64,000 nucleotides of DNA from Elephas maximus indicus (GCF_024166365.1 NC_064822.1:141180823-141244822); one strand, 5' to 3'; numbered from the stretch's first letter, positions 11,640 to 23,572 are shown. Numbers and translations: made by a program. The notes: generated by a model not told the origin, from the sequence alone.

Positions 11640-12180
11640 CCTTATCCTGTTTATTAGTCAGGAAGTTTTCACTTGTAAAAATGCCACCTACCTCAAAATT
11701 GCTTAACAAGAAAAGGGGATTTGGAGCTCATGTGACCAAAACAGTTCAGGAATATTCTGGCTTAACTCCTAGCAGTAAATAGGAAGTGAAACTATATGAT
11801 CCGGTCCAGGTTTCCTCCTCCCAGCCTCTCACCTTCATATTAACTCTACTTTTGCTTTATTTGGCACCAGGATCTTTCTTTACAGTGATGATAATGTTTC
11901 CAGCAACTTTAGGTTTATATCAGAAACCCCCATGTACAGAGAATGTCCATTTTACGAAAAAGTTTCAGAATAAGCTTGATTGGAATAACGTGGGTCACTT
12001 GTCCCACTCTGTCTGGGACTATCGAATATGATATTTATCTAGGTCTAGGACTTGCATCATCCCTTAATTTGAAGGTTGGAAATGGCATCACTAACTGCAT
12101 AGGAAGAAAGTTCTGCTGTTATAAAAAGAGAGGTGATTAGATTCAGGACAGGCAAAAGCAACAGATGAGAAAGGATGCCA
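11640..12180 (+). repeat. Old interspersed repeat, family uncertain
   Basis: The order 'aaaattgcttaacaagaaaaggg...gctcatgtgacc...', then 'cttgattggaataacgtgggtcacttgtccc', then 'gacaggcaaaagcaacagatga' resembles a common old mammalian interspersed repeat I remember by its text but cannot name with certainty. Two overlapping short frames (81 and 65 codons) in it have no recognised product. Confidence 0.4.
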
Positions 12181-12769
12181 GATGGCTTTAGAGTTGAAGC
12201 AGGTTCCTAGAGGGCCCCTTTTGTTCCAAGTATTAACCTTTTAGCTTATGGGTCATGGGAAGATCTAGGCAGTGTAAGGGAAGAGTCCATAGTAGTTGGG
12301 GAGGTGGGAAGGGGTGGCACTCAGAGGGCTTGAAGCAGGAGCCATTTACCAACAAGTGTGGAAATATTCAGTAATTTAATAATTGATAAGGCTATACCAG
12401 TGTGAAAAAGTCTGAATATCAGAGGCTAATAAATGAGTTGAGTTTCATCTAACTCTAGTTAGGTCCATATCTCATTCTTCTTGCTTCTTAAAGGAATAGG
12501 ACAGATATTTATAGGACTTGAGGATTCTTAGAGTGGTTCAGTTCAGTAAAGCTAAGAGCAGCAAACTGAAGATATGTGCAGGGCCACCTGTGTAAGTCAG
12601 AACTTCAAATATTTGCTTTTTTTTTTTTGAGGGGGGCATTTATTTCAAGGATTTTATTAAGTTTTATTTTACTGCAGACTCTGCAGGATCAATTTTTATA
12701 AAAATTACTATAAATTTTTTCTTTGTTATTATACTCCAAAAGGAAAAGGAATTATTTGGGAATAAATTA

Positions 12770-13200
12770 TTTTTTCAGTAAATACCTATCAAGTTCCTAC
12801 TATATGCTAGGCACTGCTTTGGATGCTGGGAATAGAGAAGTAAACAGCAAACAAATTCTCTGCTTTTAGGGTACTTACATTCTAGGAAAGGAGAGAGACA
12901 GCTAAAAACAACCACAACAAAACATAGCTAAGATAGTTTAAAATAGTGGGAAATAGTGAAACAGGCTAAAAAATAGAAAATTTAGGAGTATGTTCCTCTA
13001 ACTCCACCATGGAAACATAGGTAAATTGAGACTTAAAAATGAAAGGAGGCAGCCATGTGTATCTCAGAGGAAGAGCATTTCAAGCAGAGGAATGCCCAGG
13101 GCAGAAGCTCTATAGCAAGAATGAATTTGATCTATTTAAGGAAGAAAAACTAGCGAATGTAGCTGAAGTGTAGAGTCACTGGTTTTGTGAGTTTCACCCT
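12770..13200 (-). repeat. L2 LINE remnant, antisense
   Basis: The plus strand has tcctactatatgctaggcactgctttggatgctgggaatag...gggtacttacattctagg...agagcatttcaagcagagg...gcccagggcagaagctc, which is the reverse complement of the L2 3' region in the expected order. It is highly diverged. Confidence 0.7.
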
Positions 13201-13372
13201 GCCTTAATTTAGTTAGAGGCAATCTATGAACATTATTAAAGAAATTTGCAAAACATTATAATCACATATAATCTCACAATTCTTTATATATGTGGTTTCT
13301 CATTTCTGTGTAATAGTTTTCCAGTCTGAGTAAAATGCATTCTCAGGTGTGAAATATCTTTAAAAAAAAAAA

Positions 13373-13468
13373 TCAAACCTCTTGTCATTGGGTTGATTCC
13401 GACTCATGGAGAGGGTTTGAACTGCCAAGCTTTAGGTTAGTAGTCAAGCACAAACTGTTTGCATCAGC
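13373..13468 (-). mobile_element. AfroSINE, antisense, internally deleted
   Basis: The plus strand reads aatcaaacctcttgtcattgggttgattccgactcatgg and then jumps to gagggtttgaactgccaagc, so roughly 60 bp of the body is missing. Head and tail motifs are both still visible. Confidence 0.75.
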
Positions 13469-13469
13469 C

Positions 13470-14388
13470 GAAGACCTCTGAGGCATCTTATAGGTGTATA
13501 TTTTTACCTTCCATTTTTATCTTTAGAAGAGTAGCTTCTTTTCTTTTATGGCATATATTCCTTAGATGCTTTCTATCTTTTGATATATCTTAACAATCTC
13601 TCTCCTTTTGGCCTCATTTCTAAGGGAATGGAACACATAACCTAACTCCAATTTTATTATTTTTATGAATTTAAGTGAACACCATGGCTTTTTATCACAG
13701 TAATGATATTTTTCAGTGTAATTTCCTTTTGAGATATACTTGATTATATCCTACAAAACCCTAACTTAGATTTTGAAACAAAAGTAAATAAACACTGAAA
13801 ACATAATGAAACAAATCATCTTGTGTCGATTGTCATTTAGACAATACTGTCCCAAAGCATTAACAGGAAATTATTTTTCCTCTATGTAGTTTCATATCCT
13901 GGTTTCAAGAACTCAATAACCCAAGTCTACCTAGGTCACTCCATGATAGTAAACTAGATGCTTATAGAGGCATATTAGCTGTTGTGAGACTGCAGTAGAA
14001 TAAGCCACAGCAGTAATGAAGTAATAATTAAAGTGTCAATCCTAAATGGCCCTCTCCTTTTCCTCTGAGGTTATCTACAGATAATACACTCTGATGATGG
14101 CATGTTTTGAAAATGAAATTTCCTTTGCTGAGATATTCCAGTCAATAAATGATACTTATATATTTTTCTTATCTGTGATATTATGGCTAAAAGTCTTATG
14201 TCTGTTTTATATATACATACACAGTATATTTTGATTTTTTAATGAACCTGGATGCTCCACTAAATACAAGTGTTCTAGGTTTTTATGATGATATTTTCAT
14301 CATCTCTGAAGCTTCAGTGCCTGACAGACGGTACGAAGAGAGCACTCTAAAGAATGTTTATTAATTGAGTGAATAAATCAACTATATT
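13470..14388. other. AT-rich non-coding stretch
   Basis: No exon or classifiable repeat was seen. It includes a short (TA)n near 14208-14225. Confidence 0.5.
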
Positions 14389-14399
14389 AATATTTTTCT

Positions 14400-14537
14400 C
14401 TGGATTGACACAGTGGCTGCAACAATGGGCTTGAGCATAACAACAACGGTGAGGATGGTGCAGGACTGGGCAGCGTTTCCTTATGATACAGTTCTCTATG
14501 AGTTAGAAGTGACTTAATGGCACCTAAGAGCAACAAC
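14400..14537 (+). mobile_element. RTE 3' end, 138 bp, with 11-bp TSD
   Basis: Only the final part of an RTE LINE inserted here: ctggattgacacagtggctgcaac through to the tail ggcacctaagagcaacaac. The 11-bp direct repeat aatatttttct at 14389-14399 and 14538-14548 is perfect and defines a severely 5'-truncated insertion. Confidence 0.88.
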
Positions 14538-14548
14538 AATATTTTTCT

Positions 14549-15150
14549 AACAGTTTTGACTGGCATCCAAACTCGGTATACTACATCCCTGTTTTAGATC
14601 CTTTGTGCTTCCCTTTCCCTCTATCTGGGATGCTCTTCCCCTACAGATTCATTTGTTTACTTGCTCAAACCCTTTGTGTCTTTATTTAATGTCTGTGCAG
14701 ATTTTCTTAATAAACCTAACACAATGTTTCTAACCACCAACCGTTAACTTTGTATTTTTCTTCTTAGCATTCTTTAATCAATCTTTTTATCACTCGCTCA
14801 TTCATTCATTCATTCATCTTCTACCTACTCTCAATAGAATGTTAACTTCACGATGACAACATTTTTTCTGAATTTCCAATGCTAGAACAGTGGCTAAGCA
14901 CTTGGCTGCTAATGGAAAGGTTGGTGGTTTGAATCCACCAGCGGCTCTATGGGAGAAAGATCTGGTGGTCTGCTTCCATAAAAATTTACAGCCTTGGAAA
15001 TCCTATGGGTCAGTTTTACTTTGTCCTATTTTTTATAGGGTAGCTATGAGTCAGAATCAACTCAGTGGCAACGGGTTTAGTTTTTTTGTTTTTAGAACAG
15101 ATAGTGGTTGGTTGTTCAATAAATATTTGTTGACTAAATGAGTGAATGGA
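14549..15150 (+). repeat. L2 LINE 3' end, split by an AfroSINE
   Basis: A plus-sense L2 3' region (tctgggatgctcttcccctacag..., ...agaatgttaacttcacgatgacaac..., ...aatttccaatgctagaacag) is interrupted at 14890. It resumes after the SINE with agaacagatagtgg...caataaatatttgttgactaaatgagtgaatgg, the canonical L2 terminus. The inner (ATTC)n at about 14797-14818 is a simple repeat inside it. Confidence 0.8.
14891..15092 (+). mobile_element. AfroSINE inserted in L2, 8-bp TSD
   Basis: Long-form plus-sense AfroSINE. The A-box side is tggctaagcacttggctgc and the B box is ggtttgaatcc. A central part agaaagatctggtggtctgcttcc is present in this subfamily but absent from the short copies. The tail is gctatgagtcagaatcaactcagtggcaacggg, followed by a T-rich end. 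Direct repeats tagaacag flank it (14883-14890 and directly after the tail). The 83-codon frame across it is a SINE artefact. Confidence 0.9.
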
Positions 15151-15549
15151 CTGTGGATTACCTTTCCTTTAATTAGGAGAGGAATATGCATCCATTTCAA
15201 TGAGAAAAATAATTTACCAGTTATGAAAATTTATAGAGATAACCAGTTAGACTTTTAAGCTACATTGTAGAGAATCTTTCTATTTGTAGAGCAATTTACA
15301 GTTCACAACAAGGAGGCCAAAAATAACCAATATGTCCATTACATTACAGACGGAAGCTTAAAGTTTCTAGCGAAAGGGTAATAAAAAAAAAAAAATTCAA
15401 CTTAGCTTTTTTCCTGTAATCATCTAATCGACTCTGTCATACTTATGTTCCTTCCTAAAGTTTTCTCATATTTGTGCTCTATTATCACATTATTGTAAAA
15501 AAAAATTTTTAATGGGTTTTTCTGTCTTAAAGTGTCACTTCCTTCCAAC

Positions 15550-16040
15550 TGACCTTCCACACAGACACTTAAGTCATCAAAACCCAAATCTGGTCAGGTC
15601 ACTCTTCTCCTTGACATAAAATAAAGGTAAAAACGGAAATTCCTAATATGATCTATAAGGCCCATTATGACCTACCCCACTTGGCCCATTGAATTATTTA
15701 TCACCCCAAATATTTTCCTCCTGGCTCCTTCTGTGTGGTTAATTTTTACCCTCTCCCCAACCACATTCATTTTACAGATTTTTCATTATTTGTAATTCAG
15801 TTTAGAAGTCCTCTGAAATTTTCCCTAATCTACCTCCTTAATTCAAAGTTCACATAATATCATGGAAATATTTCTGCCATTACATTTATCATGTTGTTTT
15901 AGGGTATATAGCCACCTCCCTGTTACCTGTGAACTCACTAGGTTTAAAGACTATTTTATTCTTCTTTATATTCCTGTTAACATAAAAAAGAGTGGCATAT
16001 AATAGACACTGTCAAAGCTTGCTGAATGAATGGAGAATAA
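15550..16040 (+). repeat. L2 LINE 3' region
   Basis: Plus-sense L2 signature in order: tctggtcaggtcactcttctcc, then tataaggcccattatgacctacccc, then tttccctaatctacctcc, then cctgtgaactcactagg, and a terminal tgctgaatgaatgg. It is diverged and non-coding. Confidence 0.75.
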
Positions 16041-16199
16041 ATATATTTAGTCTTGAGAAAAACAAACTACTAAAATAAATACAGAAAATCACGTAAAATC
16101 TAACTTTGCAAAACTAAACTTGATCCTATCATATGCTTTGGGAGAGAGGGGGTGCCATATAACCTAGGACCCGAGGAAAAGCCAAGTAGCCACTTGGTA

Positions 16200-16290
16200 T
16201 ATGTCTTCCAAAAGGGGGAGCAGTAAAGGGGAGAGGAAAAAAGATGGAGAGGAGAAGGAAGGGGAAAGGAGAGGAGGGGAGGGGAAGCAG
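16200..16290 (+). repeat. Purine-rich (GGA/GGGA)n tract
   Basis: About 90 bases are almost entirely A and G on the plus strand (ggagaggaaaaaagatggagaggagaagg...), a polypurine simple repeat that could form a triplex. The 82-codon minus-strand frame across it is low-complexity. Confidence 0.7.
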
Positions 16291-16369
16291 ATCAGCTGTC
16301 TTTTGAGAAGCTGATTCTAGATCCCATATTTGCCAACTGACCATTTTAAGCTGATTCTTCTTTTTGCTA

Positions 16370-16690
16370 AACTTCACTCAGGCATCAACTTAAATCAGAG
16401 ACCCTCTCTAATCTCTCAATGAAAAGTATGTCTGCCATTGTAGTTTTTCATAGCACCCTATACTTTCTCTTTATAGTACTTGCATAATTGGTAATCATAT
16501 ATTTATTCATTAGATAATTTATTAAATGCCATGCGGAGCCATTAAGAACATAAATTCCAAGAGGTCAGAAACCATTTCTACTTTATGGTCGCATACATAA
16601 TGCCAGCCACAATGCCTAACACATAATCCCCAGACCCAGTTCCGAAATACATAATAGATGTTTAATAAATGTGTATTGAATGAATGGGTA
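16370..16690 (+). repeat. L2 LINE 3' end
   Basis: The segment has tcagagaccctctctaatctctc...catagcaccctatac...aaattccaagaggtcagaaacc...atgtttaataaatgtgtattgaatgaatgg, the L2 3' order with its characteristic final gaatgaatg. Confidence 0.75.
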
Positions 16691-17740
16691 GATGTGGAGA
16701 TGCATAGAGGCTGTGTGTAGTATAAACAAATGCTTGCTGTATCCCCCATACTTTAAAGAAATATGAATTTTTATAATGGAGTAGAAAAGAGCTTTAGATT
16801 TTGAGATCTTGAACAGTAGAAAGTTAAGCTTTCTGCAGTGACTGGATCCAGTCTGAATACAAATTTAAGCACTCTGTGAATGTGAGTATCTACTATTGGC
16901 AGACACTAACACCATAAACTCAGAAATGTAATATGGCTGGCTGTTTAAAAAGTAATTTTTATTATTCATGTATGAGAGTAAATGTTCAGTTTTTTTTTCA
17001 TATTATAAGAGTATGAATGTGACTTTCCAAAATCCCTGTAGAGCTGTCAAAAACTGGCAAACTGGATGGTAGAGAAGGATTTTGAACAGTAATTAAAACT
17101 TTTTTTATATTATGGGAAACTTTAAGTAGAATTTTAGTTTGAAAATGTTGAATACTTAACTGCTCGTAAAAGAAGAAATATATTTGTAAATTCATATCTT
17201 ACAGAAGAGGATACTGGTGAGACTACATTTAGTTCAAGGAAATTGTAAGTGGGATGCAGAGGAGGGCTGTAAATATATATTGCTAAAATTTTAACCTTAG
17301 GAATTTTTTTCCCCAATTATTTTGATAACATGTGTTTTCTCAAAATCATGGCATCACAGTTTTTTTTTGTTTTTTGTTTTTTAGTGTCTTTTCTTGTTTG
17401 CTTCTTTTCTTTGTAATGGGAACAGTCTGTGATCTTACATCCTCTGGGTATGAAAACAGATGTTCAGAAAACATCTGAAAAAAATGCAGTGAAAAATAAA
17501 TGTTCTAACTAATGATAAAATAGTGAGACTGTACCAGAAAGACAGGCTGACAGGATTTTTTTTTTAATTTCTGATTACTTGATTACTTATTTGAGAATAA
17601 CTGGGTCAAAGATCTGTGAGATTATATGTGTGGGTATTTCTAAATTTTTACTTCAAACAATAATAAAATTATAGGAATTAAGAATTAATGTTTATTGTCA
17701 GAATGTAAAAAATCAGAATTAACTTAAGGGTTCTATGAGT
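16690..17740. other. AT-rich non-coding stretch
   Basis: I see no recognisable gene or transposon. Poly(T) runs occur near 16989 and 17360-17382. Confidence 0.5.
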
Positions 17741-17860
17741 GCCAGGGACCTTTCCTATATTGTTCCCAATTATATTCCCAGTGCCGATCTAGCAGCGTTT
17801 GATGCTTACTAAGCACTTAAGAAAATATTTGGTGAATATTGCCGAATGAATCTCTTTTGT
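17740..17860 (+). repeat. L2 LINE 3' end, short
   Basis: The segment cagggacctttcctatattg...attcccagtgccgatctagcag...actaagcacttaagaaaatatttggtgaa...gaatgaatc matches the last ~120 bp of L2. Confidence 0.6.
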
Positions 17861-18292
17861 TTCTCACTTTTTTTTATTTTCCTTAACACTAATAACTTAA
17901 CGTCTGGCCTTCGTAAAAAAGAGCCTTCTTGAACTTGAATTAGTTATAATCAAGTCTCATTTTCATCCAGGGTAAAAATATGGCTTCCATTCTTTTATCA
18001 GTCTGTACTTTCCTAGTATAAACCATCAGGTAGCTCACTGTCTAATTCTGAATGAATGTGTGTGAATTTAAATATTCATTTTGTGATAGATAATTAAGAG
18101 TGAAATGTGTCATATAATGTATTCCAATCCCACTGTATTAGAACCACTATTTTAGATTACCCAGGTCAATGCTACCTGTCTTTAAAATAGATATTCATTC
18201 TCTTCACCTCTTCTCCTTCACCTTCTGTCGATTTTTCTTCTTTCTTTTTAAAATCATTTCTGAATCATAAGTCTCTATCGCCATCAAAGCAC

Positions 18293-18483
18293 CAAACCCC
18301 CGTTGCTGTTGAGTTGCTTTCAACTCACAGTGACCCTGTAGGGCAGGGCAGAACTGCCTCACAGAGTTTCCAAGGGTCTAAATCTTTAGAGAAGCAGGCT
18401 GTGGGCTGGTGGGTTCGAATCTCCAACCTTTTGGTTAGCAACCAAGTGCTTCACCCATTGTACCACCAGGGCTCCTTCTACTG
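18293..18483 (-). mobile_element. AfroSINE, antisense, 7-bp TSD
   Basis: Long-form copy with an intact-looking B-box region (ggtgggttcgaatc on the plus strand) and a head ending taccaccagggctcc. Flanking aaagcac occurs at 18286-18292 and 18484-18490. Confidence 0.88.
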
Positions 18484-19558
18484 AAAGCACGGTGGGCTTC
18501 TATTATGGAAAGACAAAGTTATTCTTTCTGTGTAGACTTTCAACATATATTTAATACTCTATATATGAAACTGGTATTTTTTAGGAAAGGTGTGGTTATT
18601 GCTAGTAAAGAACAATGTTTTAAAAGAAACGTTTTAACTTGATTTTTAATTGAAAGAGTAATCTATAAAAATCTTTAAATTTTTCACAATAAACCAGAAA
18701 AATGTAAATTAAAAACTAAGTCTTCTTTCATACCCCTTGTTATATTTCCAGAGGCAGCCAGTGTTACAGCCTTTTCTAATCGGTAAGAGAAATATTCGGG
18801 GCATATGTTAAATTATATTTTATGTTCTGATGAGGTACAATGATTTTTTTAAATTTTATTTGGGGAAATATATATAACAAAATATGTGTCATTTCAACCA
18901 CTTTTACATGTACAATTCAGTGACATTAATTACATTCATCATGTTATGCAACCATGGCCACTATCCATTTCTAGATTTTTCATCACCCTTAACAGAAACT
19001 CAGTACTCCTTAAATAATACCTCTCCATTTCCCCATCCACTTGCCCCCAGTAAACTTTGGTCTCTATGCATTTGCCTATTCTAAATATTTCACAGAATTG
19101 GGATCATATAATATTTGTCCTTTTATATTTGACTTATTTCACTTAGCATAATGTTTTCAAGTTTCGGTCATGTCATGGCATGTATCAGGACTTCATTTCT
19201 CTTTATGGCTGAGTACTATTCCATTGTGTGGATATACCACGTTTTATTTATCCATTCTTCTGTTGATGAACACCTGGGTTGTTTCACCTTTTGGCTACTG
19301 TAAATAATGCTGCAGTGAGCATTGGTGTACAAGTACCTGAGTTGCTGCCTTCGATTCTTTTGGGTATATACCTTGGAATGGAATTGCTGGGTCATGTGGT
19401 AAACCTATGTTTAACTTTTTGAGGAACTGCCCAACTGTTTTCCACAGTGGCTGCATCATTTTACAACCCCGCCAATAATGTATAATGGTTCCAATTTCTC
19501 CATATCCTTGTCAACATTTGTTATTTTTCATTTTTCTGATAATAGCCTCCCTAGTGGG

Positions 19559-19662
19559 CCGAAACATTGTAATGATTGTGAGGATGGTACAGGGCTGGGC
19601 GGTGTTTCCTCCTGTTGTCTATAGGGTTGCTATGGGTTTGAACCAACTCTGACAATAGTAAC
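19559..19662 (+). mobile_element. RTE 3' end nested in L1, 6-bp TSD
   Basis: About 104 bp of RTE tail (aatgattgtgaggatggtacagggctgggcggtgtttcc...gttgctatgggtttgaaccaac) lies in the middle of L1 text. The L1 phrase ctagtggg...agtaaagtgg is split here, with agtggg duplicated at 19553-19558 and 19663-19668. Confidence 0.8.
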
Positions 19663-19888
19663 AGTGGGAGTAAAGTGGTATCTCTTTGTGGTTTTGATTT
19701 GCATTTTCCTAATTATAAATGATGTTGAGCAGCTTTTCATACACGTATTGACCTTTTGTATATCTTCTTTGATGAGATGACTGTTCAGATTCTTTGCCTA
19801 TTTTTTGATTGGGTTGTTCATCTTTTTGTAGGTGAGCTGTAGGAGTTCTTGATATATTCTGGATATTAAACCTCTTTCAGGTATGTTG

Positions 19889-20080
19889 TTGCTGCCCAGT
19901 CAATTCCAACTCACGGTGCCCCATGTGTGCAGAGTAGAGATGCTCCATAGGTTTTCAAGGCTGTGACCTTCCAGAAGCCCATCACAAGCCTGTCTCCGGA
20001 GGCACCTCTGAGTGGGTTTGAACTGCCAATTTTTGGTCTGGTAATGAAGCGCTTAACTGTTTGCACCACCCATGAACTCC
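19889..20080 (-). mobile_element. AfroSINE, long divergent subfamily, nested in L1
   Basis: The antisense SINE has a body unlike the commoner copies: gccccatgtgtgcagagtagagatgctccatagg...gtgaccttccagaag...gcacctctgagtgggtttgaac. The same body type recurs at 35.36 and 35.94 kb. Flanks tttcaggtatgttg (19875-19888) and tctcaagtatattg (20081-20094) are an 11-of-14 matching duplication, so this copy is older. Confidence 0.8.
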
Positions 20081-20285
20081 TCTCAAGTATATTGTTCCCA
20101 AACATTTTCTCCCTTTCTGTAGGTTGTCTCTTCACTTTGTTGATAAACAAATTTTTAATTTTTAATTTTGTTGCTCATACTTTTGGTGTCATATCTAGGA
20201 ATCAAGCTACAATTATTCTTAATTCTTAAGAATACAAATATTCTTAATACGTATATGTCATTACGTATATATTAAGACTAGTTAT

Positions 20286-20418
20286 GTTGTTATTGTTAGC
20301 TATCAAGTCAATTCTGACTCATAGCAACCCATAGCATTTCCAAGTAGCAGCTGGTGGATTTGAACTACCGACGTTTTGGTTAGCAGCCTGAGCTCTTAAC
20401 GACTTCACCATCAGGATG
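20286..20418 (-). mobile_element. AfroSINE, antisense, shortened
   Basis: The plus strand reads gttattgttagctatcaagtcaattctgactcatagcaaccc, then jumps to agcatttccaagtagcagctggtggatttgaac and ends tcaccatcagg. A short internal deletion removes the 'ctataggacagagtagaactg' portion. Confidence 0.8.
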
Positions 20419-20539
20419 GAACAGAAAATAACTATATAAGATATTTTAGTTTTGAGTTATTCAAGTTCTAAGCTATTTTAGTTTCATAAATTAACTATTT
20501 TGTAGTCTAATTTATAATAAGATACACAAGGATACAAAG

Positions 20540-20880
20540 AGGGCGACGAGTACCAGGGTGAGGGGATATACTTTTAAATAGGGTGGTGAATGAAGGTCAC
20601 ATTTGAGCATATATCTGAAGTAGGTAAGGAACTGAGCTGTGGGAGGAGATGGGACCATGACTGGTGATTTGAGGAAAAGCAAAGAGACCGTTGTGGATCA
20701 GGTAGAGTGGTCTGAGGAAGCACTAAAAGCTTAAACTGGAGAGGTAACACAGGACCAGACGGTGTAGGGTACTGGTTTAACTATGACTTTTATTCTGAAT
20801 GAGATGAGAAACCCATTGGAGGCTTTTGAGCAGAAGGTAACACATCCAACTTAGACATTTTTTAAAGAATCACTTTGAAT
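20540..20880 (-). repeat. L2 LINE remnant, antisense
   Basis: The plus strand has gggtggtgaatgaaggtcacatttgagcatatatctgaag...tgtggatcaggtagagtgg...gaccagacggtgtagggta...acttttattctgaatg...acccattggaggcttttgagcag, the reverse complement of internal L2 sequence in order. Confidence 0.7.
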
Positions 20881-21169
20881 AAAATGTTCCTCAGAGAATA
20901 GATTGGAAAGGGCAAGGGTGGAAACCTGGAAAGAATTTGTTCTTTGTAGGTTTACGTTTGAAGCAAAAGTGCCGTAAGTCTTCTTCTCTCTGTTTTCCTA
21001 GATTTTGTGGCCCCCAAGTACATTAAGGTAGTAGTGGGAAGTTTAAGAATATGTTCTTATAGAATTTTTATAAAAATGGAGTCTAACTTCCATCATGCAA
21101 GCTAGAGTTTATCATAATGCAGATTTTATTTATTTTTAGCCTATTATATGGGTTTTCCTAGCTACCAAA

Positions 21170-21240
21170 CAAAAACAAACAAAAAAAAAAACCAAACCCA
21201 CTGCCGTAGAGTCGACTCTGACTCATAGCGACCCTATATA
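21170..21240 (-). mobile_element. AfroSINE tail only, antisense
   Basis: Poly(A)-like caaacaaaaacaaacaaaaa is followed by accaaacccactgccgtagagtcgactctgactcatagcgaccctata, where the element stops. This is a 5'-truncated copy, with only the 3' ~45 bp plus tail. Its well-preserved CpGs suggest it is fairly young. Confidence 0.8.
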
Positions 21241-21246
21241 TTTCCA

Positions 21247-22229
21247 TCTAATTCATTGGCTTGAGGCAAGTAGATAAAAGTTGGGCTAACTTCAAAGCAT
21301 CTGGGAGAGTAGCAAAGAAAATCTCTTCTAGGCTTGAAAGACTTACTAATGGACTTTCAAACATCAGAGAAGAAAGCGTTAAGGGTTCATGAATATAGAG
21401 TGAGTACAATTGGTTCTAAAAGCCATCCCCATAAAATACTTGGCTTGGTATTGCTTTTCAAGAAAATTATTTTTAGATAAAATGTTTTTGCCTTTCAGTA
21501 TTTTACATTTAATTTCATTTTAAAGAAAAATATTTCAATATCGATATTCCAAATGATACTCATCCTGTTAAAGGCTGATTTTGAAATTTGTCAGACATTT
21601 GATTTAATTTTTTAGAATTAACCATTATCTAAATGTTGCTTTTTAAAATTCAAAGTTATTTATAATCCTTATCACTATGATGATCTTTATTTTCATCTGT
21701 ACATACTCGTGATTTTTAAGTACACAGTCAGTATTTCTCTGTTGTCTATTACGAGATGAACATTCAGCCAGACACTCCAGAAATTTAAATTAAAAAAAAA
21801 AAAAACTTTATATTTTAGGAAGAATATAAATTAGTTTAAGAGCTAAGAAAGACCCAACAAAATCACTTTCAGAATAAGTGTAAGTTTAAAAAAAAAGTGT
21901 AAGAGAGTGTATTAAAAGTATAGGAGAGTGTATTATTTATTGCTTTAAGTAAGCTGATAATTAAAGAAAGGTCATGATAAAGAGGTGTAAGATATGAGTT
22001 TCAACCATTTAACATGCTTTCATGATTTAATGTGGCATTTAATCACATGATTTGGGAGTCTCTCCAATCAATATAGGCTGGAAGGTATATGAAGTGTTGG
22101 GAACAATACATTTCCCTGGAATTTAGCAGATAATGGTCTCCAATGGCATTTGCATTCTCTACCTTGTTATACAGGTACTTGTATATGTTATTTACCTTCT
22201 CTAAAAAAAAAAAAAAAAGTACTTAAATC
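21247..22229. other. AT-rich non-coding stretch
   Basis: No gene or transposon was recognised. A small imperfect tandem (gtaagagagtgtatta / gtataggagagtgtatta) lies near 21898-21937. Confidence 0.5.
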
Positions 22230-22325
22230 CCTTGAGAGGAGGGAGGATGTCTTCATTATCTTTATATCCCAAACAACATCTTATATATGTTTGATATTCA
22301 GTAAATATTGATGGAATGAATGGAG
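22230..22325 (+). repeat. L2 LINE 3' end
   Basis: The segment gaggagggaggatgtcttcattatctttatatcccaaac...tgatattcagtaaatattgatggaatgaatgg matches the last ~95 bp of L2. Confidence 0.65.
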
Positions 22326-23572
22326 TGCCTTTTACTGAAACAGTGAAACATAATTTTAATATCTAACTCTCTTCAGGAGAAATAGATGATTATTGCCTGT
22401 TTGAGGGAGCTTATTATATTTCTCAAATGTGATTTTCTTCGCTTATTGAAGATAGGCTTGTCTTTTGGCAATGGAAGTATTAAGACAAACTAACTGAATT
22501 CTATTGCCACAGAGGATTGCTCAAAGTTTGCACTCAAAAACTATTGCTAGAGGATTTATACTAAGCCATCCTGAGGTTATAATAGTAATAAAATTTTTTA
22601 CATGAGAATAACAAGATGTTAATTTGTATCATTACTAGTAGTAATAAAAAGTATAAATTAGTGGAACCTCCGATATAAAAGTATTCTTAAACTATTTTTT
22701 TAGACATAGGCTTTAATTTTTCTTTCTCAGAGAGGAGTAAGTTTTCTTATTTTAAGAAGACTGGAGATCTGACTGTGAACAAGATGCAAGTAGATTGCTC
22801 ATATTTCAATTCATATTTTCCATCTTCTCTTTCTGAACATCATATGTACAGTATCCTGGATAAATGGATAGAGCCCTCTTCATTTTTAAAACCTTAATGA
22901 AACATTCAAGCAACTGTGCTAATAAAACGTATTCAAGCTACTGAAATATATTGCATGCAAACTGCTTATTTTAGTTCTTGACATAGGGATATATGTTCAA
23001 TAAATGAGAATTTTTTATAATGATTATTTTATTTTTATTAATCTAGTTGGAGTTGTTCAATTTTTGGAGTGCTTCAAAGATCACTTCTTCCAGCTACCTG
23101 CTAAACTCCTATTTACTTTTACCATACCTCTGCCTAGTGATTGGTTATTATCTTTGGTAGCTTCTGAGTCATGGTTTATCAGGAAACCAAGGGTGTGATT
23201 TGCATTCCAGCATATCCTCCTCCTTCCTCCTGCTCAGTGTCACTTCTATTTTTACTTTGGAGCACAAGGTTCTTTAAGGCATCTTGTATTCTGAAGCTTC
23301 CCACATCCACAGATTTACTACCTGCTTTTTTTATAAGAAATGTGTACTCAGTAACAAATCTTTACTGGAAAAAGACAGCTGTAGTTAGATTAATATCTAA
23401 GAACAAAGCCTTTATTTTCTTCTAAATCCCCTACTCTTTCTCTTCTTTGAACTATTATCAATGTTCTGTCTCAGTGCCACTGGAATGCCTGGTCCATTTA
23501 ATTGTATTAAACCAATCAAAAATAATTTGAGTATACACAGGTAATCAATTAAAAAGTACAGATTGAATCCGT
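22326..23572. other. AT-rich non-coding stretch
   Basis: No supported exon or mobile element. Overlapping 64- and 84-codon plus frames at 23.0-23.4 kb are pyrimidine-rich and unlike any family I recognise. Confidence 0.5.

Larger units (their letters stand above)
18836..20215 (-). mobile_element. Old L1 (L1M-type), antisense, 3' part, with two nested insertions
   Basis: Read on the minus strand this is the 3' part of an old mammalian L1: C-terminal ORF2 and 3' UTR. Plus-strand landmarks in order are acaattcagtgacattaattacattc, ggctactgtaaataatgctgcagtgagcattgg, gggtatataccttggaatggaattgctgggtcat, gtggttttgatttgcatttt and ggttgtctcttcactttg. The frame is broken throughout. Two younger elements interrupt it: an RTE end at 19559-19662 and an AfroSINE at 19889-20080. 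When these are removed the L1 text runs continuously across both junctions. Confidence 0.88.

Noticed and set aside
14890-15141. 83-codon plus frame
   Set aside because: Translation of an AfroSINE and the adjoining L2 tail.
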